Source of the DNA: Chrysoperla carnea
Lineage: Eukaryota; Arthropoda; Insecta; Neuroptera; Chrysopidae
NCBI RefSeq assembly: GCF_905475395.1
Contig: NC_058337.1
Span: 139,259,172 to 139,323,171 of the forward strand
DNA length: 64,000 nt
Direction of reading: 5' to 3'
The translations under genes and the position numbers were made by a program. The notes under the pieces are model-generated. The model saw only the letters and a list, made by a program, of their open reading frames with translations. It had not been told where the DNA came from and ran no database searches. This document shows, one piece after another, positions 10,789-21,200 of the stretch. Each line of letters starts with the position of its first letter. Positions within the stretch are counted from its first letter, which is position 1.

Positions 10789-11044
10789 AAGGGTTTAATG
10801 TCCGATGAAAATAATGGTGATGTTATGCTAGAATTTGTCGGATTACGTAGCAAAATGTATGCTATTCGGGTGCAAAATAAAAAAGAGACTAAACGATCCA
10901 AGGGTCTCAAGAAGTCAGCTATCCGAAAACTTACTTTTGAGGACTATAAGCGGTGTTTGCTTGAGAACCGTAACTTTTACCATGTTCAGCAAAGCATCCA
11001 ATCCAAGCGACACCGCTTACATACCATCAAACAGCAGAAAGTGG
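10789..11044 (+). pseudogene. polymerase C-terminal fragment at palindrome centre (left)
   Basis: The counterpart of 4170-4425 in the second copy. It joins directly to the reverse-oriented polymerase end through the 64-bp spacer 11045-11108. Confidence 0.85.
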
Positions 11045-11108
11045 CCCCATGGTTTTGTTTCACATGAATTGTGAGTAATGTATCGTTTTTGGTCAAATGG
11101 TGATAAGC

Positions 11109-11365
11109 CCACTTTCTGCTGTTTGATGGTATGTAAGCGGTGTCGCTTGGATTGGATGCTTTGCTGAACATGGTAAAAGTTACGGTTCTCAAGCAAACAC
11201 CGCTTATAGTCCTCAAAAGTAAGTTTTCGGATAGCTGACTTCTTGAGACCCTTGGATCGTTTAGTCTCTTTTTTATTTTGCACCCGAATAGCATACATTT
11301 TGCTACGTAATCCGACAAATTCTAGCATAACATCACCATTATTTTCATCGGACATTAAACCCTTA
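11109..11365 (-). pseudogene. polymerase C-terminal fragment at palindrome centre (right)
   Basis: The mirror of 10789-11044. Together with the spacer it contains the true C-terminal codons of the polymerase, reading toward the left. It ends where the minisatellite begins at 11366. Confidence 0.85.
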
Positions 11366-11527
11366 AACAGGTCAAAACCAGTATTAAACAGGTCAAAACC
11401 AGTATTAAACAGATACAGATCAGTATTAAACAGGTCAAAACCAGTATTAAACAGGTCAAAACCAGTATTAAACAGCTCAAAACCAGTATTAAAAAGATAC
11501 AGACCAGTATTAAACAGACCTGTTTAG
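11366..11527 (+). repeat. 21-bp minisatellite, short array (right arm)
   Basis: The mirror of 10626-10788, with one unit changed (AAAAAGATAC for AAACAGATAC near 11492), as in the copy at 4747-4908. A leader of about 105 bases separates it from the fibre-like start at 11634. Confidence 0.9.
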
Positions 11528-11633
11528 ATACAGAGCAGTATTAAACCGAGCTGTTTCTTATTAGACCTGTTTAGATTTTATATTTATTATATGTAATTAT
11601 TAAAATTACATCATAACCTATTGAGAACTCAGT

Positions 11634-12329
11634 ATGAACGGTATAGATAAATTTGGATGTTCTCTCCTCAAAAATTATCAAGATTCATATACATCACATA
11701 ATGAATCAATACTTCGATGTAATGGTGGAAATAATTGCTTCGATGCAAAACAAAGACGAATTGTGAATGTCGGGAAACCTATAAATAAGCAAGATGTTGT
11801 GAACTTGGAAAGTCTTGGACAGTGTTTGTCATTAGATGATAAAGAATCATACTTTGATGCAAAAAATAAAAAAATAAGTAATGTAGCAAGTCCAGAATTT
11901 TCAACTGATGCTGTGGATTTATACACCCTTATCAATCATGTTAGTGATAAAATCAATAACACTACTGAAATATTTAACGAGAGTCTGAAAAAATTAAATG
12001 GTTATTTTCGAATATCAATACGTAATACACAACCAACACAATTTTATCCTGATCCAACTACTGATTTTGCATGGTATATATTGGAAAATAATACAAGAGT
12101 TTATGTATTTAGATTCCCAATCTCTGTGATGATACATCATTTAGATATTAAACCAACATACTGTGAGGTCTTCAAAAACGATAGTATTATAGATAAAAAT
12201 AAACTTAATACATTAAAATCAAACGATTATTTAACGTTTGGTATTCCTAAAAGTTTCATGAATACAAACTCCGATTCCATGTTACTATATGTTGACATTG
12301 GTATAAAATATAAATTAATAGATGGATAA
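11634..12329 (+). CDS. fibre-like protein with two DAK/NV repeats, intact copy
   Basis: 231 residues starting MNGIDKFGC. It contains two copies of one motif: FDAKQRRIVNVGKPINKQD followed by VVNLESL (about residues 36-62), and FDAKNKKISNVASPEFSTD followed by AVDLYTL (about 74-100). Motifs of the type NKxIxNVxxPxxxxDAVNL occur in trimeric fibre shafts and neck regions of phage tail proteins, so a trimeric virion fibre or penton-associated role is my inference. The C-terminal half has beta-rich character (YFRISIRNTQ, RVYVFRFPISV) and no transmembrane segment. The stop overlaps the integrase start (ATGGATAA), implying coupled expression. There is no copy in elements B or C within the window. Confidence 0.75.
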   Translation: MNGIDKFGCSLLKNYQDSYTSHNESILRCNGGNNCFDAKQRRIVNVGKPINKQDVVNLESLGQCLSLDDKESYFDAKNKKISNVASPEFSTDAVDLYTLINHVSDKINNTTEIFNESLKKLNGYFRISIRNTQPTQFYPDPTTDFAWYILENNTRVYVFRFPISVMIHHLDIKPTYCEVFKNDSIIDKNKLNTLKSNDYLTFGIPKSFMNTNSDSMLLYVDIGIKYKLIDG

Positions 12330-13245
12330 AAGACGAATTGTTGTGAATGAGCTACATAAACCAGCTCGACGTAATTATCCAAGAAGGCGTGTAATCATTA
12401 AGGGACTCAATGATTTATTTCAAGCTGATTTGGTAGAAATGATCCCGTATGCAAGACAAAATACCAACTTTAAGTATATTTTGGTGGTCATCGATTGCTT
12501 CTCCAAATATAGCTGGGCTATGCCACTAAAGTCCAAGAGTGCGGTGGATGTCACTAATGCCATGGAACAGATTATAAAAGATCGTACACCGAAAAACCTT
12601 CAAACTGATAATGGTACGGAATTTTATAATGAAAAATTTAAGAGATTGATGAAAGAGTACAACATAAACCATTATTCTGTATATTCAACTAAAAAGGCGT
12701 GTATTGTGGAAAGATTTATACGCACACTGAAATCGATGATGTACAAACATTTCAGTTTGTATGGTAATTATAAATGGATAAAAGTATTACCGGAATTGAT
12801 TAAACAGTACAATAATTCATACCATCGGACAATCAGGATGAAGCCATCACAAGTCAATACACGAAACGAAAAACGGATTTTAAAAGATTCATACAATCAT
12901 ATTAAGATGGTGGGTCCAAAACAAAAATTTACAGTTGGCGATCATGTAAGGATAAGTAAATTTAGAACGACGTTTGCTCGTGGTTTTCATCCATCATGGA
13001 CACCAGAAATATTCACCATTCGCGAGGTGAAACTTACAAACCCAAGAACATATTTACTGAAGGACTACAACAACGAAGATATAAAGGGTGGTTTCTATGC
13101 CGAAGAATTACAAAAAGTTCACGATCCAAACATTTATTTAGTGGAAAAGGTCTTAGCTAAACATGGATCCAAAGTTAAAGTCCGGTGGTTAGGGTTCGAC
13201 TCTTTACACGATTCATATATTGATAAAAAAAGTCTTCTTTTATAG
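12322..13245 (+). CDS. Polinton integrase (DDE, chromodomain-like C-terminus)
   Basis: 307 residues. The catalytic triad can be read as the aspartate in QADLVEM (or the VVIDCFSKYSWA region), the aspartate in LQTDNGTEFYN and the glutamate in KKACIVERFIRTLKS, with DX35E-like spacing. A basic SH3-like stretch (GDHVRISKFRTTFARGFHPSW) and a chromodomain-like end (YLVEKVLAKHGSKVKVRWLGF) follow, as in Polinton and Ty3-type integrases. The N-terminal zinc finger usual in such enzymes is not present in this frame, so an upstream exon or loss is possible. It catalyses joining of element ends to the target. It begins 8 bases inside the fibre-like gene. Only fragments of this gene remain in elements B and C. 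Confidence 0.92.
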   Translation: MDKRRIVVNELHKPARRNYPRRRVIIKGLNDLFQADLVEMIPYARQNTNFKYILVVIDCFSKYSWAMPLKSKSAVDVTNAMEQIIKDRTPKNLQTDNGTEFYNEKFKRLMKEYNINHYSVYSTKKACIVERFIRTLKSMMYKHFSLYGNYKWIKVLPELIKQYNNSYHRTIRMKPSQVNTRNEKRILKDSYNHIKMVGPKQKFTVGDHVRISKFRTTFARGFHPSWTPEIFTIREVKLTNPRTYLLKDYNNEDIKGGFYAEELQKVHDPNIYLVEKVLAKHGSKVKVRWLGFDSLHDSYIDKKSLLL

Positions 13246-13417
13246 TGGACCGTTTTTGTGAACATATTTGTGTTTTATAAAAAAAATAAAACATATCACA
13301 TTGTAAAAATATTATTTTTATTGTAAAATTTTATCTATAACATATAAAAACAGAGTTGTATTATAATAATATTTAAAAAATATATATTTATAAATTATCG
13401 AAAATACATTATAATTA
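13246..13417. terminator. AT-rich convergent 3' region with polyadenylation-like signals
   Basis: Between the integrase stop and the acidic-tail gene stop. It has AAAATAAAACAT on the plus strand and TACAATAAAAATAATA on the minus strand, suitable as AATAAA-type signals for both transcripts. The mirrored spacer is at 8735-8906. Confidence 0.45.
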
Positions 13418-13858
13418 TTATTCTGAAAAGTGTCCATTGTCATCATCATCATCATCATCATCATTATCTTTCTTCATAAGATAATTTTCAATTATTTCTT
13501 TCACTTGAACATAGTCGGATAACTCGTCTGATGTAAATACACTGTAGTAAGATTGTTCAAAAATGGATAGTCCTACAATTCCATCTGTTTGTCCAGAGTG
13601 GATATTTTTTAAAATCCAGTTCCAAATTTGTTTGTCTTCATCGTCTGACGATGGGGAAAATTTCACTTCTAAGTCCATTTGTTCTACCTTATCAATAAGG
13701 TAGTTTAAAGTTTCCGGTCGACCACATTTAATTGCCATATTAACCAATGTTTTAAAATACTTTGTTAACACATTGTTTAAAGTACTTAAACTACAATTAT
13801 CTTTAATCATATTAACAATACAGTTGTTATCACTATTATGATTACCAAAGTCTTGCAT
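13418..13858 (-). CDS. small protein with acidic Asp-rich tail
   Basis: 146 residues starting MQDFGNHNSDNN. It is predicted mostly helical; residues about 20-55 (CSLSTLNNVLTKYFKTLVNM followed by AIKCGRPETLNYLIDKV) look like one or two ankyrin-like helix pairs, though I would not assign the family. The tail ends KKDN, then a run of aspartates encoded by a GAT repeat, then NGHFSE. Run length varies among copies: eight D in the left- and right-arm copies of A and in C, four in B (25019), the behaviour of a microsatellite inside a gene. It is always directly downstream of the polymerase, in the same orientation, in every element here, so it is probably a replication-associated or late accessory protein. 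Function unknown. Confidence 0.75.
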   Translation of the reverse strand: MQDFGNHNSDNNCIVNMIKDNCSLSTLNNVLTKYFKTLVNMAIKCGRPETLNYLIDKVEQMDLEVKFSPSSDDEDKQIWNWILKNIHSGQTDGIVGLSIFEQSYYSVFTSDELSDYVQVKEIIENYLMKKDNDDDDDDDDNGHFSE

Positions 13859-14099
13859 TTTGTATGTTTAAACTAACACTAAATTGTTTTCTACAATAAT
13901 TCTACCTAACTATCAGTTTTTTTTTTTACACCCCCACCACTACTCTATCAATTGTTCATGCGCACTACTCTATCAATTGTTTGTACACCTATCACAATAC
14001 CGAACCACTTTGAGGATCATCACAACAGCAGGACACATTTCTGAAACAACAGCAAAAATTAGCTAAATATTAAAAACAAAAAATATAAAATACTTACAC

Positions 14100-17000
14100 T
14101 CAACAAATAATGCTATAGTGGCCCCATGGTTTTGTTTCACATGAATTGTGAGTAATGTATCGTTTTTGGTCAAATGGTGATAAGCCCACTTTCTGCTGTT
14201 TGATGGTATGTAAGCGGTGTCGCTTGGATTGGATGCTTTGCTGAACATGGTAAAAGTTACGGTTCTCAAGCAAACACCGCTTATAGTCCTCAAAAGTAAG
14301 TTTTCGGATAGCTGACTTCTTGAGACCCTTGGATCGTTTAGTCTCTTTTTTATTTTGCACCCGAATAGCATACATTTTGCTACGTAATCCGACAAATTCT
14401 AGCATAACATCACCATTATTTTCATCGGACATTAAACCCTTGACTTTCTTATTACGTAGTGGCATACCATAGATGTTGTCGGGTGCATAGTCAGCCGTAT
14501 CAAAACGATTAATATCCTGTTTCATGACCTCATAGACGTCACTATTTTTCACGCTATAAATTAGACTATCGGTGTCTGTGTATAATAACCTGACATTTGT
14601 GGGGTTGTACCGTTGGTACATGTAGTTGTAGTGGAAGTCATACACAAACGTTTTCGATATGTCTAAAATTGTGAAGCCTATGTAGATGGGTTTGTTGAAA
14701 CGTATCTGTGATTTTTTCATTTCAACAATACTGACGTCATTGTCGAGCACCATCATACTGTGAAAATTGGGATTGGCAATTAATTTCTTCACACCATGTT
14801 TTCCATCCCAATTTTTTCGTATGTACACAACCCGATGTTTCCTCACATTCTCCATGGTTTTACCGAAGATGGCATTAATCATGAGTTTGAATAATGCTTT
14901 TTCAAACTCATTTGAGGCGTTCTTGCGCATCTCGGTATTGAAATCAATATATGGTTTCAACCATGCAGATTGATCGAATTGTAACACACGGTGGTATTTT
15001 GTTACCTTAACACCGAGTTGTGTATACAGTTTTAAATTCCTGTAGTGCACGACATAGTTGGTCTTATTGTAAAGGGTTGACAGAAGATATTTTTGTTTTG
15101 ATCCAGGTGGTTTCGTTGTCTCCGGACATGGCGGTAAATCGCTAAAGTTATCATGTAGATGTTGGGGTATTTCAAGGTCTACTTCTAAAATGTACCCGAC
15201 TGGTGAATCATCTGCAACATCCTCGATGTTTGGTGTGTCGACCCACTTAAAATTTCCTGTTGGTAGGTATCCACACATTGCTGCACCATATAGGTTCACC
15301 ACATCATAATACATAAGGTAGACATCTTCTTGAGTTTTATCATACCCCTCTTCCATGTACTTATTGTTTGCCTTAGCATAGCGATTAGAACATTGACTTA
15401 CACCGCCTCTGATTCCTTTCTCGATAAACAACAAGTCATCAATATCCGTGAACAATTCCAATTTGATATTGGTGTATTTCAACATGGCGCTCCACGTATA
15501 GCCAGGAAGTGTGTAATAGTGACTAGGATCGAGATTATAGCTATGAATACAAGTGTTACGGAAATTTTCAAAAATATCCGCAAGTAGTAACACATCAGTT
15601 TTCATATACAGGTCTGAATAATCACCTAGTGTATGTAAATTGAATGTGTTCCATACCTGTATCGCATGGTTATAATCCTCATCCGTTATGTGTTCATCTG
15701 TTAACACACTGTAGAACGCCTCCTTTGGTGGTAATTTTGTCTCTTGGAGACGTCCCCAGCTACTCATGTATTCATATGGAAATACACCTTTTCTCGTTAG
15801 CAATTGAAATTGTTCATCATTACTGACCTATAAAAAATTAAAAAACAAATTACAACCCTGTATTAAAAATTAATTATTTTTTATCATTTACCTCTTTATG
15901 TAAAATGGATTTTTTATCATTATCTAAATATGAGGCCAGATTTTCCAACTTGTCTGCGAGAAATCGGAAGGAATCAATGAATCTTAATTGAATGTCCGAG
16001 ACGTGCTTTGTGAAACTGATGTACTTTTCTTTGTTGATGGGCAACACATCAACTTGACCGTCGATTTCCGTCAGCAGAGCTTCAATAATAAAATGCGAAT
16101 CGTATCCACTTAAGTTGTGCATCACAACAGGTATCACCCTTGAATCTTGATAATGCAGATTACAAAATTGGTGTGCTGCTCCACGGTAGATACCTAAAAT
16201 AGATTAATATAAAATTAGATGAAATTAAAAAATAATAAATAAATTACATTACCTGTGCGATGTGAATGGTCGCGAACACGTATGGAATTGGATACGAAAT
16301 CTTTATCACAAATGTGACACTTCTCTGCTGACATAAAATCCAGTTCTTGTTCGACGGTGAGCGGATACATTGGTTTAACGTGTTTTATTTTTTGCTCTAA
16401 TGAGTACGCTACTTGTTCCAGTTCATGAACAAACCACTTGACACAATCAGCACCACGGTATGCCTTATAAAACGATTGGTTGGGATCATGGGTACAATGA
16501 ACATAGTAACCTACACTGTAGGGTACATGTTTTTGAATATTTTTTGTATAAGACCTATGATCCATTTCCATGTCTTCATGATGTTGTGGTACCAATAGTG
16601 CCTCAAAGTCAGCGTACACCATATACTCAACACGTTCCTTGCTGTTGAAATCTTTGAACTCAACGAACCGCTCGTCATCAGTTTCAGGCATTCGTACCCG
16701 CACCGCTTCTTTTTCACCACAATTTACTGAATGCTGGAGTTGGAGTTGGAGTTTGACTTCTGTAGCAAAATAGTTGAGACATCGATCACATAAATAAATT
16801 TTACCTACGTGTTTTGTTACACCCGATCGACTCAACTTTGCTAAATTTTTTATCCAGCAAAAGTGGTGACTGTTCCCATTCTCCACAGCCAATAGATGAA
16901 TTTTCTGCCCCGCAGTGTTCGAACTAACGCGTACAGGGAAAATTTCCAAACCATGTATAAACGTATCTTTGTAGCCGTACACGTTAATCGATAGCTGCGG

Positions 17001-17990
17001 GTTCATCTTTTCAAATTTATTAATTTGATCTAGAGACATGGGAAACTTTAATCCATCATATTTTAAATGATATTTATAGTGCGGGTACTTAGTTAAACGT
17101 TGAGGATCCTTTTCAACCGGGTAAAGTGCTGACATTATCGACCATAAAAAGCAATGTTGGTCTTTATTCTGGACATTAATCACAGCCAATTTATTTTTGA
17201 TGACTGGTGGTAGTTCACAAAATGTTCCAGCTGTGATCGGAGAGTACTTATTCATGTGGACTCGAATATTTATGATCATGTCAAGAGCCCAACCGCTATC
17301 GCGTTCCTGGAATTCTTCCAATTTTTTCAACAAATAGTTTTTGACATGATCAGTGTACCACTCCTGCATGTCCGTTGTCAGATACATTTCCTTGGCCGAC
17401 GTTATAAAAGTTTTCAAATCCTCCTCTTTGGTGGTGGGCTTAATGAAATTGCCCGTGAACATAATATACACCTGAAATAAAATCTCATTAGACTATTTAA
17501 ATTATAAATCTTAAATTTTACTTACCTTGAGGGGATGATTCACTAGCTCACGCCGAACGTGTCTTCTAAACATTGGAAATGCCCGGTTGAAAAATATATT
17601 TGGATCTTTATAATCCAAATTGGTAATCATACCAGTCTTCACCCTGCCCTGGTGGTGGGTTTCAATTGTCTCCCAGATTAGATGTCGATTTTGTTTTTTG
17701 GTGACACCACCACCTTGCTTAACTAAATCTAATCGCAGTCGGTGAAGTTGCCGCTGGTATGATTTACAAAGTCCAATATTAGCTTCAAGACGCAGAGGAT
17801 TTTCTTTCTTTAACATCAACATCTTTTTGAATAAGCGGATGTTCTGCTTATTAAGTATCATCCATCGCTCAGCTTCCTCCACCGTCTTGATGAGCCTCAA
17901 CGCTCTCTCCACTTTCTTCATCATATCAGTGCTACCACCTTGAGGTACCACGTTTAGCGTCTGCATAACATTTCGTTCGTAGGTGTCCAT
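14100..17990 (-). CDS. protein-primed DNA polymerase B, complete, four exons
   Basis: Exons 17990-17526, 17471-16253, 16193-15892 and 15827-14100; introns of 54, 59 and 64 nt, all GT-AG, phases 0, 1 and 0. Together they give about 1,237 residues without a stop. Exon 2 has an N-terminal region with [17 protein letters not shown] and HHFCWIKNL (Cys and His possibly peptidase-like, unproven), a C2H2-like finger ([10 protein letters not shown]), exonuclease motif I (YADFEALL, about residue 443) and KCHICDKDF. The zinc/HNH-like motif is completed across the intron by [15 protein letters not shown]. Exon 3 has [11 protein letters not shown] (Exo II-like). Exon 4 has motif A DVVNLYG, motif B and YTDTDSL (aspartates about 1080 and 1082). 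It replicates the linear element from a protein primer. Transcription starts near the right terminal repeat. Confidence 0.93.
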
Positions 17991-18213
17991 CTTTCAAAAA
18001 ATTATATTTAAGTTTCACAATAATATTTAAAAAATTTTACACTTACCGTTATATTTTCAAATACTAAGCAAAATATACGTTACCGAACGTTCAACACTAA
18101 AGTTAACTTACAACTGAGTAATATTTGTTTTTTGTATAAAATATATAGACTAAGTTTAGAATAATAAATATACCAAAAACAAAAAATAATAATAATAATA
18201 ATAATAATAATAA
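17991..18213 (-). promoter_or_regulatory. polymerase 5' flank ending in an AAT microsatellite
   Basis: Upstream of the polymerase start: an AT-rich region with TATAAAATATATAG (18136-18149, plus strand) and related TATA-like tracts, then an AAT run from about 18187 that is split by the retrotransposon at 18214. The same region is uninterrupted in element C at 59414-59668. It also contains a possible splice acceptor/donor pair (ACTTACCG at 18044, minus-strand donor), so a 5' non-coding exon is possible. Confidence 0.5.
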
Positions 18214-21200
18214 GGGCAGGCAATCCCTAACCTCACGTCCGAGCCTAACAATAGGACACGTGCCATACCCGGTAACCATCAATCCCGCTCAAAGTGATGG
18301 GCTAACGAGGTGGGTCCGTGCTGACTCAGCGGAGCTAAATGAGTCAAATCCAAAAATGTCAAATTTGAGAAGCAGATTTTTCGGTCCTCAGGCGGGTAGT
18401 AGTCGACCCAGTCCTACAGAACCCCGCCCCCCTGCAGGTGACGCTTCTACCTTACCTATAGGGGGTAGCTCTCACGGATATGAGGGAGAGCAATCAAATT
18501 TGGCTTTGGATCCCAGGCTAGTCCCGGAGACTAGACGTGCCGCTGACGACGAAGAGCCATCTCAAGGCACTTCTCAAGAAAGTCGAGCGAGCACACAAAA
18601 CAGTCGTCTTCAGCGCTTTCAATGGACGAAGGCACTTAAGGCTGACCTGCTCACTTGCTACGAAGCAAGTGAACCATCGAGACGTGGCTATATGGGCAGG
18701 ATGCACACCCTCTGGTGCGAAAAGCATCCCGAACTTTCCTATATGAAATCGCAACATCTACGCGATCAAGTATCCCGTCTCAAAAAAACCGGATTTGACA
18801 AACCCCGAACAGGACAAGAGAAACGATGCAGGACTACGCAAGCGGAAGTGAATCGACGTGATGAGATAGAGCCGGCTGCTATTGGTGTAGTTCATTCTAC
18901 ACGTGAGACATTAGTCGCTGAGACGCAGGATGGAATATCTCAGGATGAGCCAGTATTAGAGAGTGAGAGATCTGATACTGAGACACAGGATCGGGTATGT
19001 CAAAATACCCCACCACCACCTGTGTTAGAGGCTTCACCACCTACGCCTCCGATACCCGGAGATATCCCAACACTACCTGTGTTAACGGCGGAAACAGCCA
19101 CGCCACTCACTTTGACCACGGAAGCGAACGTAGAGGAAACTCCGATCCTTCCTGCTGAGCCACCAAACACTCGTTTGGAAGAGCTTAAAGAACGGTTTCA
19201 AAATATCCTGTTCATAACCGATAATGACCTTTCCAAACGCAAACGTCCAAAGTATCGCAAAACGTTTGCCAAAGCACAAGACCTTGCTTTAATCAACCAG
19301 ATCGTCGACGATCATCTAAATCACACAAGTAGCCTACTCGAAATCGATAGCTCAGTCTATGCTGCAATGTGTGCTCTTTCTCCTGCCCCCAAGTCTACTG
19401 AGACAGCAGAGGAGAAAACATGCAAGCGTATAGAGCAACTTGACTCCAAGTTGACGCCTCTTCGACAGACGGTATCACGTATCGAGTGTGTGTTAGAGTA
19501 CCAGAAAGCTGGTAAACCCTTCACCCCAAAGGTGCGAGCCTTCGCGCGTGAACTCAGGCACCAACACCACACACTAAACAAGGGTATCCTGCTCACTATC
19601 AAGCAGCGAAACATTGAAAAGATACGTGCACTAGCTCTCGCTCGGAAAAAGCTAGTTAAACGCGAGAAGTGTATTCGAGAGAACAAGATCTTTGTATCGA
19701 ATCCTTCCCGTTTATTTGCAAAACCCCCTTCTCTCGTCGAGAATCCACCTTCGATAGAGCAAATCGATGGCTATTGGCGTGATTTATATGAAAAGTCGAC
19801 TAGTGTAGATAAAAATATAAGACCAATCAAACTGTTCGAAAGGTTCTGCAACGCGCGCCTAGCAGAACAAGCGGTCCTAACATCTGTTACCGCTGATGAA
19901 GTATCCCTTGCTTTCAAAGGCAAGAAGAATCATTCGGCGCCTGGCATGGATGCTGTGTCCAACTTCTGGTGGAAACGTTTAACTTCCACACACGCACATC
20001 TTGCTAGGCACTTTACTTCATATATCCTTGGGTACGGGACCTTTCCAACGTGGTTCGCGGAAGGACGAACAGTTTTGATTCCCAAGAAAGGAGACCTTTC
20101 AGTTCCGAGCAATTATCGCCCGATTACATGTCTCAATACCGTGTACAAAGCGTTCACCTCTATTCTTAATGAACGCATACTCACAACCATAGAACCGGTT
20201 TGGCAGATGATATACGAGCAACGCGGCTCCAAACGAGGTATATCAGGTTGCAAAGATAATCTTCTTGTTGACAGATGTATCTGTCAAGACGCCCGTCAGT
20301 ATCAACGCGACCTGAGTATGGCCTGGGTGGATTATAGGAAAGCATTTGACACTACCTCTCACCAACTCATATTGGTGCTGCTCAAATGTTTGAAAATTCA
20401 CCCCGATATCATCAGATGCATCGAAGAGCTGTTACCTTTGTGGAAGACCAAATTTACCATTAGATGTGGTAAACGTACTGTCTCAACAGATCTGGTAACG
20501 TATAAGCGTGGTGTCTATCAAGGCGACAGCCTTAGCCCGCTTTTATTCTGCATCTCCCTTATGCCCCTTTCCTTGCGCTTGCGAGAAGAAACTGGTTACC
20601 GTTGTGGCCCCCCGACAGATAGGAAGCATCAGGTAACTCATCTATTCTATATGGATGACCTGAAACTTTATGCTTCTTCTGAGAGCAGTCTATCTCAAGC
20701 TCTCAAAGCTGTCCATCAGTACACGAAGGCTATTAGCATGGAATTCGGACTCGATAAATGTGCCGTCATTCATTGTAAGAGGGGTCGTGTCCCTGATTAT
20801 GATGCAGACGTGCAGCTCACAGATGGAAGCATCGTGAAACATCTCGATGAAGAAGAGCTCTACACATATTTGGGTGTCGGTGAAAACCACATTCAAAGTG
20901 TGTCTACTGTCAAAGAAGCTCTTCGCGGCAGGTATAGGCACCGTCTTCGACAAATCTGGCAATCAGAATTGTCCGGGATCCATAAGATCCGTGCTACTAA
21001 TATGCTTGCAATACCCATCCTTCTCTATTCTTTTGGTTCCATCAAATGGACAATAGAGGAGCTTAAGGAACTTGATAGAGGCACTCGCAAACTCATGAAC
21101 GTCAATCGTAGTTTGCACCCACGTGCCTCTGTACCGCGTAATTACCTCCCACGCCAGCAAGGAGGTAGAGGTCTCCTATCCGTTGAATGTCTACATGATA

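Larger units (their letters stand above)
5739..16415. repeat. large palindrome (about 10.7 kb, 64-bp spacer)
   Basis: Mirrored positions add to 22152-22154 from 5739/16415 to the centre. The arms end at 11044 and 11109. Each arm holds the polymerase, acidic-tail gene, integrase, fibre-like gene, minisatellite and a polymerase C-terminal fragment. In the inner part the integrases are identical in protein sequence. In the polymerase I noticed four substitutions plus the one-base deletion near 8030, and in the left fibre-like gene one inserted G. The left arm is cut by the gap; the right arm continues to the element terminus. Confidence 0.92.

Noticed and set aside
15330..15587. 85-codon frame antisense to the polymerase (also 6568, 56754)
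   Set aside because: Antisense shadow of a well-supported exon.
17256..17480. Small frames antisense to polymerase exon 2
   Set aside because: Overlap splice sites and coding exons on the opposite strand; no separate support.
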